NCBI RefSeq assembly: GCF_019704555.1
Contig: NZ_AP024745.1
Span: 876,501-940,500 of the forward strand
DNA length: 64,000 bases
Origin: Actinoplanes sp. L3-i22
GTDB lineage: Bacteria > Actinomycetota > Actinomycetes > Mycobacteriales > Micromonosporaceae
Reading direction: 5' to 3'
The translations under genes were made by a program, and so were the position numbers. The notes under the pieces are model-generated. The model was not told the DNA's origin and did not search any database. It saw only the letters and a list, made by a program, of their open reading frames with translations. Of this stretch, positions 7,070 through 19,042 are shown piece by piece; position 1 is the first letter of the stretch; every line of letters begins with the position of its first letter.

Positions 7070-9559
7070 ATGAGGGTTCCCGGGTGGACCCAGCGACCGG
7101 CGCGCGTCCTGACCGTGACCGTCGTCGTGGCCGCGCTGGCGGCCGTCCTCCTCGGCGCCCTGCAACCCGCACACCTCCCGGCCGGCAGCCCGCTGTCGCC
7201 GGTCGACGGCGTCTGCGTGGCGGCCGTGCTCGCGGCGATCGCCCAGCTGGCCGGCCTGCGCTTCCGGCTCGGCCCGGACGCCGTCTCGGTGACCTGGGCC
7301 GAGGCCGCCGTGGTGGTCGGGCTCGTGGTCTGCCCGGTCGGCTGGCTGCCGGCCGCCACCCTGGCCGGCATCGGCGCGGCCTGGCTCCTGCTGGCCTGGC
7401 TGACCGGGCTGCGCAACGTCGCCGAGATCGTCCACCTGGTCGCCTCGATGACCCTGGGCGTGTCCGCGGCCGCCCTGGTCACGTCGCTGCTGGCCGGGGA
7501 CGCCGGGGTGCACAGCGGGCGGCTGGCGCTGGCCCTGGCCGCCGGTGCGGCCACCTATCTGCTGGTCACCTTCGTGCTGGTGGTGCTCACCCTGAGCCTG
7601 CAGCGGGACGTCCCGCCCGGGCAGATCGCCGCGAAGGTGCTCTACGCCAAGGCGCCGATGTCGGCCGGCAACGTGATCGTCGGCCTCTGCGCGGTGTTCG
7701 CACTGGTCCGCGAGCCGTTCTGGCTGCTCGCCTTCGGCCCGGTGCTGTGGCTGCTGCACCGGACCTACCGTTTCCACCTGCGCACCGCCGAGCAGCGCCG
7801 GATGTGGGAGGCGTTCGCCACCGCCACCGCGCGGCTGCCCGGCGCCACCGAGGCCGATGTGGCCCGGGCCGGTCTGCGCGGGGTGCTGGACGTCTTCGGC
7901 GCGCACCGCGCCGAGCTGGAGCTGAGCGCCGAACACGGCAGCCGGCGGTACACCCAGGAGGGCCCGGGGCAGAACCCGGGCGTGGCCCGCGCCGGGACGG
8001 CGGTCACCCGCAGCATGGCGGTGGCCGGCCGGCCGGTCGGCGAGCTGACCGTCTGGCTCGGCGAGTCGTCCCTGCCGGTGCCGCACGACGAGGCGGCCAT
8101 CACGGCGTACGGGGAGGCCCTGGCCGGCGCCCTGCACGACGCGGCCGCCCACCAGCGGATCGCCGAGCTCGCCGCCCGGGTCGCGCACGACCGGATGCAC
8201 GACCCGCTGACCGGGCTGATCAACCGGTCCGCGCTGGTCACCGGCGGGGACACCCGGCTGCGCTCCGGCGAGCGCGGGCGGCCCGCCGCCCTGCTGCTGC
8301 TGGACGTGGTCGACTTCCGCGAGGTGAACAGCACGCTCGGGCACGGCGGCGGCGACGACGTGCTGCGGGTGATCGCCGAGCGGCTCACCGAGCAGGCCCG
8401 GCCGGGCGAGCTGGTCGCCCGGATCGGCGACGACGAGTTCGCGCTGCTGATGCCGGCCCTGACCGCGCTCGCCGACCCGGCCGGCTGGGCGCACGGCGGG
8501 CCGCACAGCCTGTCCCAGGCGCTGCGCCGGTCCCGGGAGCTGGTCGAGCAGCTGCGGCTGCCGATGCGGGTCGCCGGGGTGCGGCTGGCCGTCGAGGTGA
8601 CGGTCGGCGCGGTGGTGGCCCAGGCCGGGCACGTCGAGGTCAACGAGCTGCTCCGGCGGGCCTCGCTGGCGGCCGGGCGGGCCAAGGAGCAGGGGCTGAC
8701 CGTCGGGACGTACGACAGCGGCCAGGACGCCAGCAGCACCGACCAGCTCGCGCTGCTCGCCGAGCTGCAGGACGCGTTCGCCGCCGACGACCAGATCGTG
8801 CTGCACCTGCAGCCCGCGGTCGACCTGATCACCGCGGAGCCGACCGGCTGCGAGGCGCTGGTCCGCTGGCGGCACCCGCGGCGCGGGCAGCTGTCCCCGG
8901 CCGAGTTCCTGCCCGCGGTCGAGCGCAGCGAGCTGCTCATCCCGTTCACCCGGCGGGTGCTCGACCTGGCCCTGGCCTCGGCGGCGGACTGGACCGCGGC
9001 CGGCATCGACGTGCCGGTGTCGGTGAACGTCTCGGCCCGCAGCCTGACCGATCCGACCTTCCCGGCGCAGGTCACCGAGGCGCTGCGGCGGCACCGCACA
9101 CCGGCCTCCCGGCTGGTCCTGGAGATCACCGAGTCGGTGGCGGTCAGCGAGCGGGACATCGTCGACGAGGTGCTGGCCCGGCTGGAGGCGACCGGGGTGC
9201 AGCTGTCGCTGGACGACTTCGGCACCGGCTTCTCGTCGCTCTCCTCGGTCACCCGGATCCCGGTCCACGAGATCAAGATCGACCGCTCGTTCGTCGACGA
9301 GATGATCGACAAGCCGGCCGCGGGCGCGGTCGTGCGCGGCGCGGTCGAGCTGGGCGCCCGGCTGGGCGTGCGGGTGGTCGCCGAGGGCATCGAGACGATC
9401 GAGCAGCGGGCGGCGCTGATCGCGCTCGGCTGCCCGTCCGCCCAGGGCTACCACTTCTGCAAGCCGATGCCCGCCGACAAGATCGTCCACGCGCTGTCCC
9501 AGCTACAGGCCGCCTCGTCCGCGACGGTCACGCCGCTGCGCGCCGACGGTGCCTCCTGA
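7070..9559 (+). CDS. membrane GGDEF-EAL protein, probable c-di-GMP phosphodiesterase
   Basis: An 829-residue protein. Residues 1 to ~240 hold about seven hydrophobic helices, and ~250-360 form a possible GAF-like sensor region. A GGDEF domain follows, starting at DPLTGLINRSAL with GDDEF near 452-456, then an EAL domain from ~575. The GGDEF signature is changed (GGDEF to GDDEF), so cyclase activity is doubtful. The EAL residues are all present: EALVRW, NVSARS, LEITES, DDFGTG, KIDRSF, AEGIET and AQGYHF. I infer c-di-GMP hydrolysis, possibly with the GGDEF as a GTP-sensing module. It is a lone gene bounded by hairpins on both sides. Confidence 0.9.
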   Translation: MRVPGWTQRPARVLTVTVVVAALAAVLLGALQPAHLPAGSPLSPVDGVCVAAVLAAIAQLAGLRFRLGPDAVSVTWAEAAVVVGLVVCPVGWLPAATLAGIGAAWLLLAWLTGLRNVAEIVHLVASMTLGVSAAALVTSLLAGDAGVHSGRLALALAAGAATYLLVTFVLVVLTLSLQRDVPPGQIAAKVLYAKAPMSAGNVIVGLCAVFALVREPFWLLAFGPVLWLLHRTYRFHLRTAEQRRMWEAFATATARLPGATEADVARAGLRGVLDVFGAHRAELELSAEHGSRRYTQEGPGQNPGVARAGTAVTRSMAVAGRPVGELTVWLGESSLPVPHDEAAITAYGEALAGALHDAAAHQRIAELAARVAHDRMHDPLTGLINRSALVTGGDTRLRSGERGRPAALLLLDVVDFREVNSTLGHGGGDDVLRVIAERLTEQARPGELVARIGDDEFALLMPALTALADPAGWAHGGPHSLSQALRRSRELVEQLRLPMRVAGVRLAVEVTVGAVVAQAGHVEVNELLRRASLAAGRAKEQGLTVGTYDSGQDASSTDQLALLAELQDAFAADDQIVLHLQPAVDLITAEPTGCEALVRWRHPRRGQLSPAEFLPAVERSELLIPFTRRVLDLALASAADWTAAGIDVPVSVNVSARSLTDPTFPAQVTEALRRHRTPASRLVLEITESVAVSERDIVDEVLARLEATGVQLSLDDFGTGFSSLSSVTRIPVHEIKIDRSFVDEMIDKPAAGAVVRGAVELGARLGVRVVAEGIETIEQRAALIALGCPSAQGYHFCKPMPADKIVHALSQLQAASSATVTPLRADGAS

Positions 9560-9591
9560 CGGGTAAGTGGTTCGTCCCGCCGAAACGGTCC

Positions 9592-9625
9592 GATACGAGG
9601 AACGCGCCGGGCCGTTCGTCGTATC
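9592..9625. terminator. inverted repeat after the GGDEF-EAL gene
   Basis: Arms GATACGAGGAACG and CGTTCGTCGTATC pair over 13 bases with one mismatch around an 8-base loop, 32 bp after the upstream stop. No T-run follows. An operator role is possible. Confidence 0.5.
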
Positions 9626-9708
9626 CCGAGTCGGCCGAACCGGTGTGTCAAACTCGGGTGTCACGGGATCATCCGTAATTCACGTACGTCAAGGTCGGGA
9701 GTGTCAGG

Positions 9709-11680
<1,972 letters not shown>

Positions 11681-11700
<20 letters not shown>

Positions 11701-11912
11701 TCTCGGGAGGCTCCGGCAGGAACTCGCCGATCGGCGCCGCCAGCAGGTCGGCCAGGGGCACCACACCCGACATTTCGTATCTGCCGGAGATGGCGAGCCG
11801 GTGCAGCGTCACCGTGTCGTCGTCGACCACCCAGTAGCGCGGCACTCCGGCAGTCGTGCACCTTGACGTACTGATCCACCGCGCGCGACGCGGAGGTGAC
11901 GACCTCGAACGG
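11681..11912 (-). pseudogene. Uma2-family (DUF820) nuclease remnant
   Basis: Reading the minus strand in two frames recovers the C-terminal part of a Uma2-type PD-(D/E)XK protein. One frame gives HPFEVVTSASRAVDQYVKV, ending at HDC. The next frame continues with GVPRYWVVDDDTVTLHRL and GEFLPEPPEIS to a TGA at 11681-11683. The junction lacks about 7-8 bases relative to the expected ...HDYAAAGVPRYW. An in-frame TGA lies just before HPFEVV, and no N-terminal half is present. The gene is therefore truncated and frameshifted. Intact Uma2 genes are abundant in Actinoplanes-like genomes. Confidence 0.72.
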
Positions 11913-11993
11913 GTGTGGTCAGCTGCCTGGGTTCTGGGATGACGCTGGGTTGATTTCCGGGTGGGGAAACGGCGTGGCTAGGCTGGGCGGGCG

Positions 11994-13136
11994 ATGGATA
12001 CCCGAACCGGTCTGCCCGTAGTCGGCATGGTGGGCGGTGGCCAACTGGCCCGGATGACCCACCAGGCCGCGATCTCCCTCGGCCAGTCACTGCGTGTGCT
12101 CAGTGAGAAGCCTGATGACAGTGCCGCGCTCGTCGCGGCGGACGTGCCGATCGGGTCGCACACCGATCTTTCCGCGCTGCGGGAGTTCGCGAAGGGGTGC
12201 GACGCGGTCACCTTCGACCACGAGCAGGTGCCGACCGAGCACATCGAGGCGCTCGAGGCCGAGGGCGTGAAGATCTTCCCCGGGTCCAAGGCGCTGGTCT
12301 TCGCGCAGGACAAGGGCATGATGCGGGAGCGCCTGGAGGCGCTCGGCGCGCCGGTGCCGCGGTGGGCCCGGGTCAGCTCGGCCGACGAGATCGAGGCGTT
12401 CGCCGCCGGGTCCTGGCCGGTCGTGGCGAAGGCGACCCGCGGGGGCTACGACGGCCGCGGCGTCTGGATGGTCGGTTCCCGCGAGGCCGCCGAGGACCTG
12501 GTGTCGACCGGCATCCCGCTGATCGTCGAGGACCGGGTGCCGCTGCGGCGCGAGCTCGCGGCGCTGGTGGCGCGCTCGCCGTTCGGCCAGGTCGCGGCGT
12601 ACCCGGTGGTCGAGACCGTGCAGCGGGACGGGATCTGCGTCGAGGTGATCGCCCCGGCCCAGGGGCTGGACGACGAGCTCGCGCTGCACGCCCAGCAGCT
12701 CGCCATCGACCTGGCCACCGAGCTGGGCGTGGTCGGCCTGCTGGCGGTCGAGCTGTTCGAGACCGACGACGGCATCGTGGTGAACGAGCTGGCGATGCGC
12801 CCGCACAACTCCGGGCACTGGACCATCGAGGGCGCCCGGACGTCGCAGTTCGAGCAGCACCTGCGGGCCGTGCTGGACTATCCGATGGGCTCGACCGCGC
12901 TGGCCGCGCCGGTCGTCGTGATGGCGAACGTGCTCGGTGGCGAGCCGGGCGGCATCTCGATCGACGAGCGGCTGCACCACCTGTTCGCCGAGGTGCCGGA
13001 CGCGCGCGTGCACCTCTACGGCAAGCAGGTCCGTCCCGGCCGCAAGATCGGGCACGTGACCGTGCTCGGCGATGATCTCCCCACGGTGCGCTCGCGGGCC
13101 GCGCGCGCCGCGCAATGGCTTCAGGAAGGCAAGTGA
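11994..13136 (+). CDS. purK: 5-(carboxyamino)imidazole ribonucleotide synthase
   Basis: A 380-residue ATP-grasp enzyme that makes N5-CAIR from AIR, bicarbonate and ATP in purine synthesis. Visible family marks are the N-terminal [12 protein letters not shown], the ATP-grasp segment [22 protein letters not shown] and [17 protein letters not shown]. The start is ATG 11994. Its TGA overlaps the purE ATG by one base, which indicates coupling. The purK-purE-fadE25 neighbourhood is as I recall it in mycobacteria. Confidence 0.95.
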   Translation: MDTRTGLPVVGMVGGGQLARMTHQAAISLGQSLRVLSEKPDDSAALVAADVPIGSHTDLSALREFAKGCDAVTFDHEQVPTEHIEALEAEGVKIFPGSKALVFAQDKGMMRERLEALGAPVPRWARVSSADEIEAFAAGSWPVVAKATRGGYDGRGVWMVGSREAAEDLVSTGIPLIVEDRVPLRRELAALVARSPFGQVAAYPVVETVQRDGICVEVIAPAQGLDDELALHAQQLAIDLATELGVVGLLAVELFETDDGIVVNELAMRPHNSGHWTIEGARTSQFEQHLRAVLDYPMGSTALAAPVVVMANVLGGEPGGISIDERLHHLFAEVPDARVHLYGKQVRPGRKIGHVTVLGDDLPTVRSRAARAAQWLQEGK

Positions 13137-13633
13137 TGGCACCCGTCGTCGGCATCATCATGGGCAGTGACTCGGACTGGCCGACCATGGAGGCCGCCGC
13201 CGAGGCGCTCGCCGAGTTCGAGGTACCGTTCGAGGTGGGCGTGGTCTCCGCGCACCGGACGGTCCGCAAGATGGTGGACTACGCCGAGTCGGCGGCCGGT
13301 CGCGGCATCCGGACGATCATCGCGGGGGCCGGCGGGGCCGCCCACCTGCCGGGCATGGTCGCGGCGCTCACCCCGCTGCCGGTGATCGGCGTTCCGGTGC
13401 CGCTCAAGCACCTGGACGGGATGGACTCGCTGCTCTCCATCGTGCAGATGCCGGCCGGCGTCCCGGTGGCGACCGTGTCGATCGGCGGGGCGCGCAACGC
13501 CGGCCTGCTCGCGGTCCGGATCCTCGGCGCCGCCGACCCGGCCCTGCGCCAGAAGATGTCCGATTTCCAGTCCTCGCTGGAGAAGCTCGTCGCCGAGAAG
13601 GACGCCGCGCTCCGCGAAAAACTTCTGGGCTAA
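13136..13633 (+). CDS. purE: 5-(carboxyamino)imidazole ribonucleotide mutase
   Basis: A 165-residue class I PurE that converts N5-CAIR to CAIR. Active-site segments [15 protein letters not shown] and [11 protein letters not shown] are intact, and the length fits bacterial PurE. I start it at ATG 13136, overlapping the purK stop. An upstream in-frame start would lie inside purK and add non-family residues. A hairpin follows 22 bp after the stop. Confidence 0.95.
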   Translation: MAPVVGIIMGSDSDWPTMEAAAEALAEFEVPFEVGVVSAHRTVRKMVDYAESAAGRGIRTIIAGAGGAAHLPGMVAALTPLPVIGVPVPLKHLDGMDSLLSIVQMPAGVPVATVSIGGARNAGLLAVRILGAADPALRQKMSDFQSSLEKLVAEKDAALREKLLG

Positions 13634-13654
13634 AACCTTTCGACGGTACGACGT

Positions 13655-13681
13655 GACGCCGCCAGTGGCACTGACGGCGTC
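13655..13681. terminator. hairpin between purE and the convergent membrane protein gene
   Basis: GACGCCGCCAG and CTGACGGCGTC pair with one mismatch around a 5-base loop (TGGCA). The rest of 13682-13851 shows no gene that I can support. Confidence 0.6.
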
Positions 13682-13851
13682 GCGGCCACCTGCCCGCCCC
13701 GGGCCGCCACGCGACGCGCGCGTGCAGCCGGTGGTCACCGGCTGTCGGGTGACCACCCGCCCCTGAGCGCGCCGCCCAGCGGCCCGGAGCGGGCCGGGCG
13801 TCGCGACACAGTCGAGGCCACGGGCGTCGTGACCGCGTACCGTCAATGGGT

Positions 13852-16800
13852 TTATCGCATTTGGGAGACCCGGGCGCGCAGGTCCTGGGTGCGGCGGCGG
13901 CTCTCGCTGGTCGCGCCCAGGAAGATCAGGACGACGCCGACCGGCACCAGCATGACCCAGGGGCCGGCCAGGCTGAAGACGAACGTCAGCGCGGCGACGA
14001 CGGTGGCGACCGTGCCGATCACCACCGGGGCCTGCTGCCGGGTCCGCGAGCCGATGATCAGCGTGGTGACGCCGCCGAGCAGCAGCAGCACCTCGCGGAT
14101 GTCCTGGTGACTGCTGCCGACCAGGACCAGCGCGACGGTCGGGATGAACGCCGCGAGCAGGGCCGGACCATACGCCGCCCAGCTGCTCAGCTCCGGGCGG
14201 TGATGCGCCTCGACGACCCCGACGGCGAGCGCCAGCGCGGCGAAGGGCAGCGTGTACGCCTCCCAGAGCGCCACGTCGGCCAGCGCGATGAACAGCCACC
14301 AGCCGACGATCTCGAAGCCGACCGCCAGCCAGAACAGCATCCGCCGCTGACTCGCCGTGCGGTCCGGGCGGGACGCGGTCAGGCCGAGCACCGCACCCCA
14401 GGCGGCGAGCAGCGCGGCCAGATGGGCCGGCGAGTCGAAGGCCAGCGCACCGGCGATCGCCGCCGACGCGTAACCGCTCCACTCGACGGTGACCGCCTCG
14501 GCGCGGAACTGCGCCAGGCCGAGCCGGGGGAGCAGCGACTCCAGGGCGAGCAGCCCGGCGCCGACGGCGAGCACGCCGAACGCCGCCCAGTGCCGGTCCA
14601 GCCCCAGCGCGATCGCCCCGGCCAGCACGAACATCTGGCCCATCAGCGCGGCGAACAGCCAGCCCAGCAGGCGGGCCGCCGAGGTGCGCCCGGCGATCGC
14701 GGCGACCAGCCCGACCCCGACCGCGGCACCGAGCGTGAACAGCGTCAGGTCCTGCCGGGCCAGGCTGCCGGACAGCCCGGCACCGCCGGCCAGCAGACCG
14801 ATCACGAACACCACGGTCCGGGTGCCGCGCAGCATCGGCGAACGGCTGGCCACCGGCGGCAGGGTGAGCGCCAGCCCCAGCATCGAGATGGTGAAGACGG
14901 CCAGCGCCGCGCCGGTCGCCGCCGGGAACCCGGCGTGCAGCGCGATCGGGGTGATCAGCAGGGTCAGCGCCACCCCGGGCAGGATCACCGGCACGGTCTC
15001 GGCCGCCCGGCCGCCGAACCCCAGCGCGGCGATCGCGGCCGCGCCGGTGAGCAGGACCGCGGCGAGCGCGCTGGTCGCGTCGACAGTGCCGGCGGCCGGC
15101 GAGATCAGCGCCGGGACCGGGCCCTCCCACACCGCGGAGAGCTGCTTCATCGGGTCGATCAGCGCCGCCCGCAGAGCCGGGGCCAGCGAGAACAGCGCGA
15201 GCACGGTGGGCAGCAGGGCGAGCATCACCGCGCCGGTCGCCGGGTCGTTCAGCCAGCGCTGGAACAGGCCGCCGCCGCGCAGGCGACGGGCCCGCTGGTA
15301 GCGGATGTCACCGGCGGGGAACTCGTCGACCACGCTCGGCCGCATCGGCGCCGGCACCGAGCCGCGCAGCATCTCGGCGAGCACGCCGAGCAGGGCGGCG
15401 GCCGCGGCGTAGAGCGCCGTCGGGTACGACGACGGCACCGAGACCAGCGCGGTCACGGTCGCGCCGAGCACCAGCCCGATCGTCGCCCAGGGCAGGTACT
15501 GCGGGACGTGCCGGCCGAGCAGGGCCAGCAGCGCCAGCCCCAGGCTGGAGCCGGCCAGCGCCGCGGTCAGCACCACCTGGGCACTGTTGCCCTGGTCGGC
15601 GGCGAACGCGGCGAACACACCGGGCAGGGCGAGCAGCACCGCCCCGGTCGCGGCGCCGCCGATCTGCGCCCGGTGCGGGAGCAGGACGAGCTCCCGGCCG
15701 CGGGCGAAGGCCGCGGTCAGCGCGCCCAGCAGGACGATCGTGAGCAGCGCCATCCCGGTCGACCACGGGCGGGCCAGACCGACCGCGGCGGCGTGCAGCA
15801 GCACGATGGCGGCGACCGCGGCGCGGGCCCGGGCGGCCTGCGGGTCGGTGGTGGCGAGCGCGGCCAGCAGGTACGCCGTGGCGACCGCGGCCGCGATCAG
15901 CAGCGGGGACCACCAGGGCAGGCCCAGCGCCCACGGGGCGCCCATCGCGGCCAGCGCGGCGCACACCCCGGAGGCGTAGTGCGACCACGGCCGGGGCAGC
16001 GCGATGGCCGCCGTGATCGCGACCATGACCAGGGCGAACGGCGCCTGCCAGGCACCCGGCGGCGGGTTGACCGCGAAGTGCTCGACGTCGGTCGCCCAGA
16101 CCGGGCCGGGGGCGGACAGGATCCGCAGGCTGCCGCCGACCGCCTGGACCCCGGCCAGCCCGGCGACCACCAGCGCGGCGATCCCCAGACCCCGGGACGG
16201 GCCGCGCTTCCAGTCCTCCATCAGCACGGTCACGCCCATGCCGACCAGCAGGATCACCACGCCGGCGACGGCCAGCGGGGCGGTCGGGAAGGCGAGCGCG
16301 GCGACCCGGGCGAGCGCGCCGCAGATCGCCACGGTGGCGGCCGCGGCGGCCCAGTCCGGGCCGTCCATCATCCGATCCGTACGCCCGCGGTTGTCGATGC
16401 TCTTCGCGAAGAACAGCAGCAGCGCCGCGGCCAGCAGCAGCGCGCCGACGGCGACGTCCGCCGGGGCGCGGCCGGGCGCGAACAGGGCGGCCACGGCCAG
16501 CGCGACCGCGCCCACGCCGGTGCCGAGGGTCAGCGGGAAGCTGATCTCCCGCCGGGCCACCTGGAACACCGCCGCGTAGCTGAGCGTGCCGGCCACCGCG
16601 AGGAAGCCGGCGGCCAGCGCCGGGACGGTCGCCGCCGCGGTGGGCGGCGGGCCCTGACCGGTGTCCGAGATGGCCAGCGCGGCGGTCACCGCGGCGCCCG
16701 GGATGGCCAGGGCGGCCGCACCGGACGCCCAGTCGCCGATCACCCAGGCGAAGATCTTGAACGGGATCTGCCGGGCCGCGATCGTCACCATCACGCCCGC

Positions 16801-18777
16801 GCCGGCCAGCGCGGTCAGCACCGCGGCGGTCAGCCAGGTGGCGGAGAGCGCGGCGCCGGCCCCGAACAGGCCGACCACGCCGGCCGTGGCGACGTGCGTG
16901 ATCGCGATCCGCCGGGTGGTCGACCAGAGGCCGCCGGCACCCAGCGCGATCGAGGCCAGGACCAGCGGCCAGGGCGCCTCGGACCAGTTCAGCCCGAGCG
17001 AGGCGGGCAGGGCGAGCGCGGTCAGCGCGACGCCGATCACCGCGCCCTCGTGCCGGATCGCGGCGGGCAGGGCGAGCGCGGCGGCGATCGTCACCAGCAG
17101 CGCGCTGAACACCAGCAGCCAGCCGGCCGGGCTGACCGCCTCGGCCAGGGTGCGGGCGTAGTCCGCGGTGTCGGCGTGCCAGATCGGGCGGGCCGCGACG
17201 ACCGGGGCGAGCGCGGCGCGGACCGCGTCGATCGCCACGAACACGCCGATCAGGGCCAGGGCGCCGCTGGCCGCCCACTGCGGGCCGGCCCGGACCGGCT
17301 CCGGCAGCAGGCCGGCGATCGCGCCGGCGACCGCCACCGTGGCGGCCGCGACCACCAGCGTCCAGCGCGGGTCGACGACCGCGGCGAGCCGGGCGGCGGT
17401 GCCGATCACCGCGAGGGCGAGCACCCCGCCGGCCACGTGCCGTTCGATCGGGTGGTCCAGCAGTTTCGCCGCGGCCACCCCGGTGAGCGCGGCGGCGATC
17501 AGGATCAGGCCGGAGCGGAACGCGTCCGAGAACACCTCGGCCTGCAGCAGCGCGACCGAGGAATAGAGCAGCGCGCCCGCGCACGCGAAGCAGAGCAGCG
17601 CGAACGTCAGCTCGCGCAGCCAGTCCGCCGAGGGCGGGGTGGCCGGCGCGGCGAGCGGAACGGCACCGGCCGGGCCGGCGCCCTCCGGCCGGGGGCCGGG
17701 GAAGATCCGGGTCGGGATCCAGCGGCGGCGCTTCGGCCGGAGCCCGGAGATGATCAGGTCGGGCTCTTCCGGCTGGGACTCCGGGCGGGGCTCGGGCGGG
17801 GCCTCGGAGTCGGTCATCTCGGCCGCGTTCGCCCGGTCGGCGAAGGTCGGCCGGCCCAGCGGCCAGCGCGGCACCAGCCGGCCCTGCTTGATCACCCGGG
17901 TGAGCAGCAGCAGGTCGAGCACGGCCACCGCGGTCAGGGCCAGGCCCCAGCCCGCCGGGCTCTGGATCCACGGGTACGCCAGCAGCGGCGCGACCGGCTG
18001 GGTGGCGATGACCGTCGCGTAGCGCGGGACGGCCAGCTTGTTGGCCATCGCGTAGACCGAGCTCGCCACCGCGGTGATCGCGAACGTGATGCCCAGGTAG
18101 AGCGGGGCCGCGATGGCGTGCCCGCCGCCCAGCGGACTGCCGTGCAACGTGTACAGCGTCATCGGCAGCAGGATCAGGCCGATCGCCGCGATCGTCTCGG
18201 CGGTCGAGGTCAGCGTCCGCTTGGCCACGCCCGGCGCCACGCTCAGCGCGATCGCGGTGAACAACGCCAGGATGGTCGCGCGGGCCACCGGGTTGGAGAA
18301 GGCCACCCCGGCGAAGACCACGGCGGCCACGCCGATCAGCAGCGCGCCCAGGACCAGCAGGATGGTCTGCACCGACTGGGTGGACGCCTCCGGCCCGTGC
18401 TCCAGCGGCGCCATCGGCTGCCGGGCCGACCGGCGGGCGTTGCCCTCCGGCCCGTCGGCGGTGGGACGCCGGGGCGCGCTCTTCGGCGCGGCCGGCGGCG
18501 GCTCCTCGCCCGGGCCGGTCGCCCGGGCGCCGGGCGGTGGTGGTGGCGGGAAGTCCTCGGCCGGGCGGCGCGTGCCGGTGCCGGCCCGCCGGGACTTGCC
18601 GGCCTTCTGCTTCTGCGCGTGCGCCAGGATGTCCTTCTGGAACTGGGCAGCCTGGATCTTGCTGGCGATCTTCGTGCGGGTGGAGGCGGCCTCCATGTCC
18701 TGCTGCTTGAGCGCCGCAATCGAGGCGTCGATCCGAGACAGCTGCTCGCCGTAGTCAGGCTCTTCGGCCTTCGCCAC
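13852..18777 (-). CDS. very large polytopic membrane protein with N-terminal coiled coil
   Basis: A 1641-residue protein of unknown function. Residues 1-60 are a charged heptad-like region (RIDASIAALKQQDMEAASTR, then KDILAHAQKQKAGKSRR). Residues ~60-130 are a Pro/Gly/Ala linker (EDFPPPPPPG). From ~135 to ~1610 there is an almost unbroken series of Ala/Leu/Val-rich hydrophobic helices, several dozen in total, with a few soluble loops (for example EPRPESQPEEPDLIISGL). It ends in a basic tail (SESRRRTQDLRARVSQMR). No transport or enzyme motif is recognised. The start is GTG 18777. It lies between purE and the fadE25-like gene. A 1681-residue frame on the opposite strand is a G+C shadow. Confidence 0.8.
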   Translation of the reverse strand: MAKAEEPDYGEQLSRIDASIAALKQQDMEAASTRTKIASKIQAAQFQKDILAHAQKQKAGKSRRAGTGTRRPAEDFPPPPPPGARATGPGEEPPPAAPKSAPRRPTADGPEGNARRSARQPMAPLEHGPEASTQSVQTILLVLGALLIGVAAVVFAGVAFSNPVARATILALFTAIALSVAPGVAKRTLTSTAETIAAIGLILLPMTLYTLHGSPLGGGHAIAAPLYLGITFAITAVASSVYAMANKLAVPRYATVIATQPVAPLLAYPWIQSPAGWGLALTAVAVLDLLLLTRVIKQGRLVPRWPLGRPTFADRANAAEMTDSEAPPEPRPESQPEEPDLIISGLRPKRRRWIPTRIFPGPRPEGAGPAGAVPLAAPATPPSADWLRELTFALLCFACAGALLYSSVALLQAEVFSDAFRSGLILIAAALTGVAAAKLLDHPIERHVAGGVLALAVIGTAARLAAVVDPRWTLVVAAATVAVAGAIAGLLPEPVRAGPQWAASGALALIGVFVAIDAVRAALAPVVAARPIWHADTADYARTLAEAVSPAGWLLVFSALLVTIAAALALPAAIRHEGAVIGVALTALALPASLGLNWSEAPWPLVLASIALGAGGLWSTTRRIAITHVATAGVVGLFGAGAALSATWLTAAVLTALAGAGVMVTIAARQIPFKIFAWVIGDWASGAAALAIPGAAVTAALAISDTGQGPPPTAAATVPALAAGFLAVAGTLSYAAVFQVARREISFPLTLGTGVGAVALAVAALFAPGRAPADVAVGALLLAAALLLFFAKSIDNRGRTDRMMDGPDWAAAAATVAICGALARVAALAFPTAPLAVAGVVILLVGMGVTVLMEDWKRGPSRGLGIAALVVAGLAGVQAVGGSLRILSAPGPVWATDVEHFAVNPPPGAWQAPFALVMVAITAAIALPRPWSHYASGVCAALAAMGAPWALGLPWWSPLLIAAAVATAYLLAALATTDPQAARARAAVAAIVLLHAAAVGLARPWSTGMALLTIVLLGALTAAFARGRELVLLPHRAQIGGAATGAVLLALPGVFAAFAADQGNSAQVVLTAALAGSSLGLALLALLGRHVPQYLPWATIGLVLGATVTALVSVPSSYPTALYAAAAALLGVLAEMLRGSVPAPMRPSVVDEFPAGDIRYQRARRLRGGGLFQRWLNDPATGAVMLALLPTVLALFSLAPALRAALIDPMKQLSAVWEGPVPALISPAAGTVDATSALAAVLLTGAAAIAALGFGGRAAETVPVILPGVALTLLITPIALHAGFPAATGAALAVFTISMLGLALTLPPVASRSPMLRGTRTVVFVIGLLAGGAGLSGSLARQDLTLFTLGAAVGVGLVAAIAGRTSAARLLGWLFAALMGQMFVLAGAIALGLDRHWAAFGVLAVGAGLLALESLLPRLGLAQFRAEAVTVEWSGYASAAIAGALAFDSPAHLAALLAAWGAVLGLTASRPDRTASQRRMLFWLAVGFEIVGWWLFIALADVALWEAYTLPFAALALAVGVVEAHHRPELSSWAAYGPALLAAFIPTVALVLVGSSHQDIREVLLLLGGVTTLIIGSRTRQQAPVVIGTVATVVAALTFVFSLAGPWVMLVPVGVVLIFLGATSESRRRTQDLRARVSQMR

Positions 18778-18978
18778 CGGTCCTCCTCGCCAGCGTGCCG
18801 CTCCGTAGTTAGAGCATGCCGGTACGCCACACCATTAGAACAGTCTCAACCGGGTGGAGATCTGTTGAAACGGCCCCGAACCCGGCAGTGACCTCGCGGT
18901 GGCGATATTCGGCACAGTCGAGATCCGTTGCCCGGCGTACGCTACGCGCCAGTAACATTGCGGGCGGGTTCCCTGAAC

Positions 18979-19006
18979 GCTCGTTCGTTTGTTCGTTCGT
19001 GCGCTC
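18979..19006. promoter_or_regulatory. GTTCG-rich quasi-repeat upstream of the acyl-CoA dehydrogenase
   Basis: The sequence CTCGTTCGTTTGTTCGTTCG repeats the tetramer GTTC/GTTT several times, 37 bp before the ATG at 19043. It stands out from the surrounding sequence and could be an operator, for example for a TetR-type regulator. That is inference only. Confidence 0.3.
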
Positions 19007-19042
19007 AAGGTCGGCTTCGTTGAAGAGGGAAGGGCAAGGGAC

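Noticed and set aside
13846..18891. 1681-codon open frame on the plus strand
   Set aside because: It is antisense to the large membrane protein, gives a Gly/Arg/Gln/His-rich low-complexity product and has no ribosome site. It is a G+C frame shadow.
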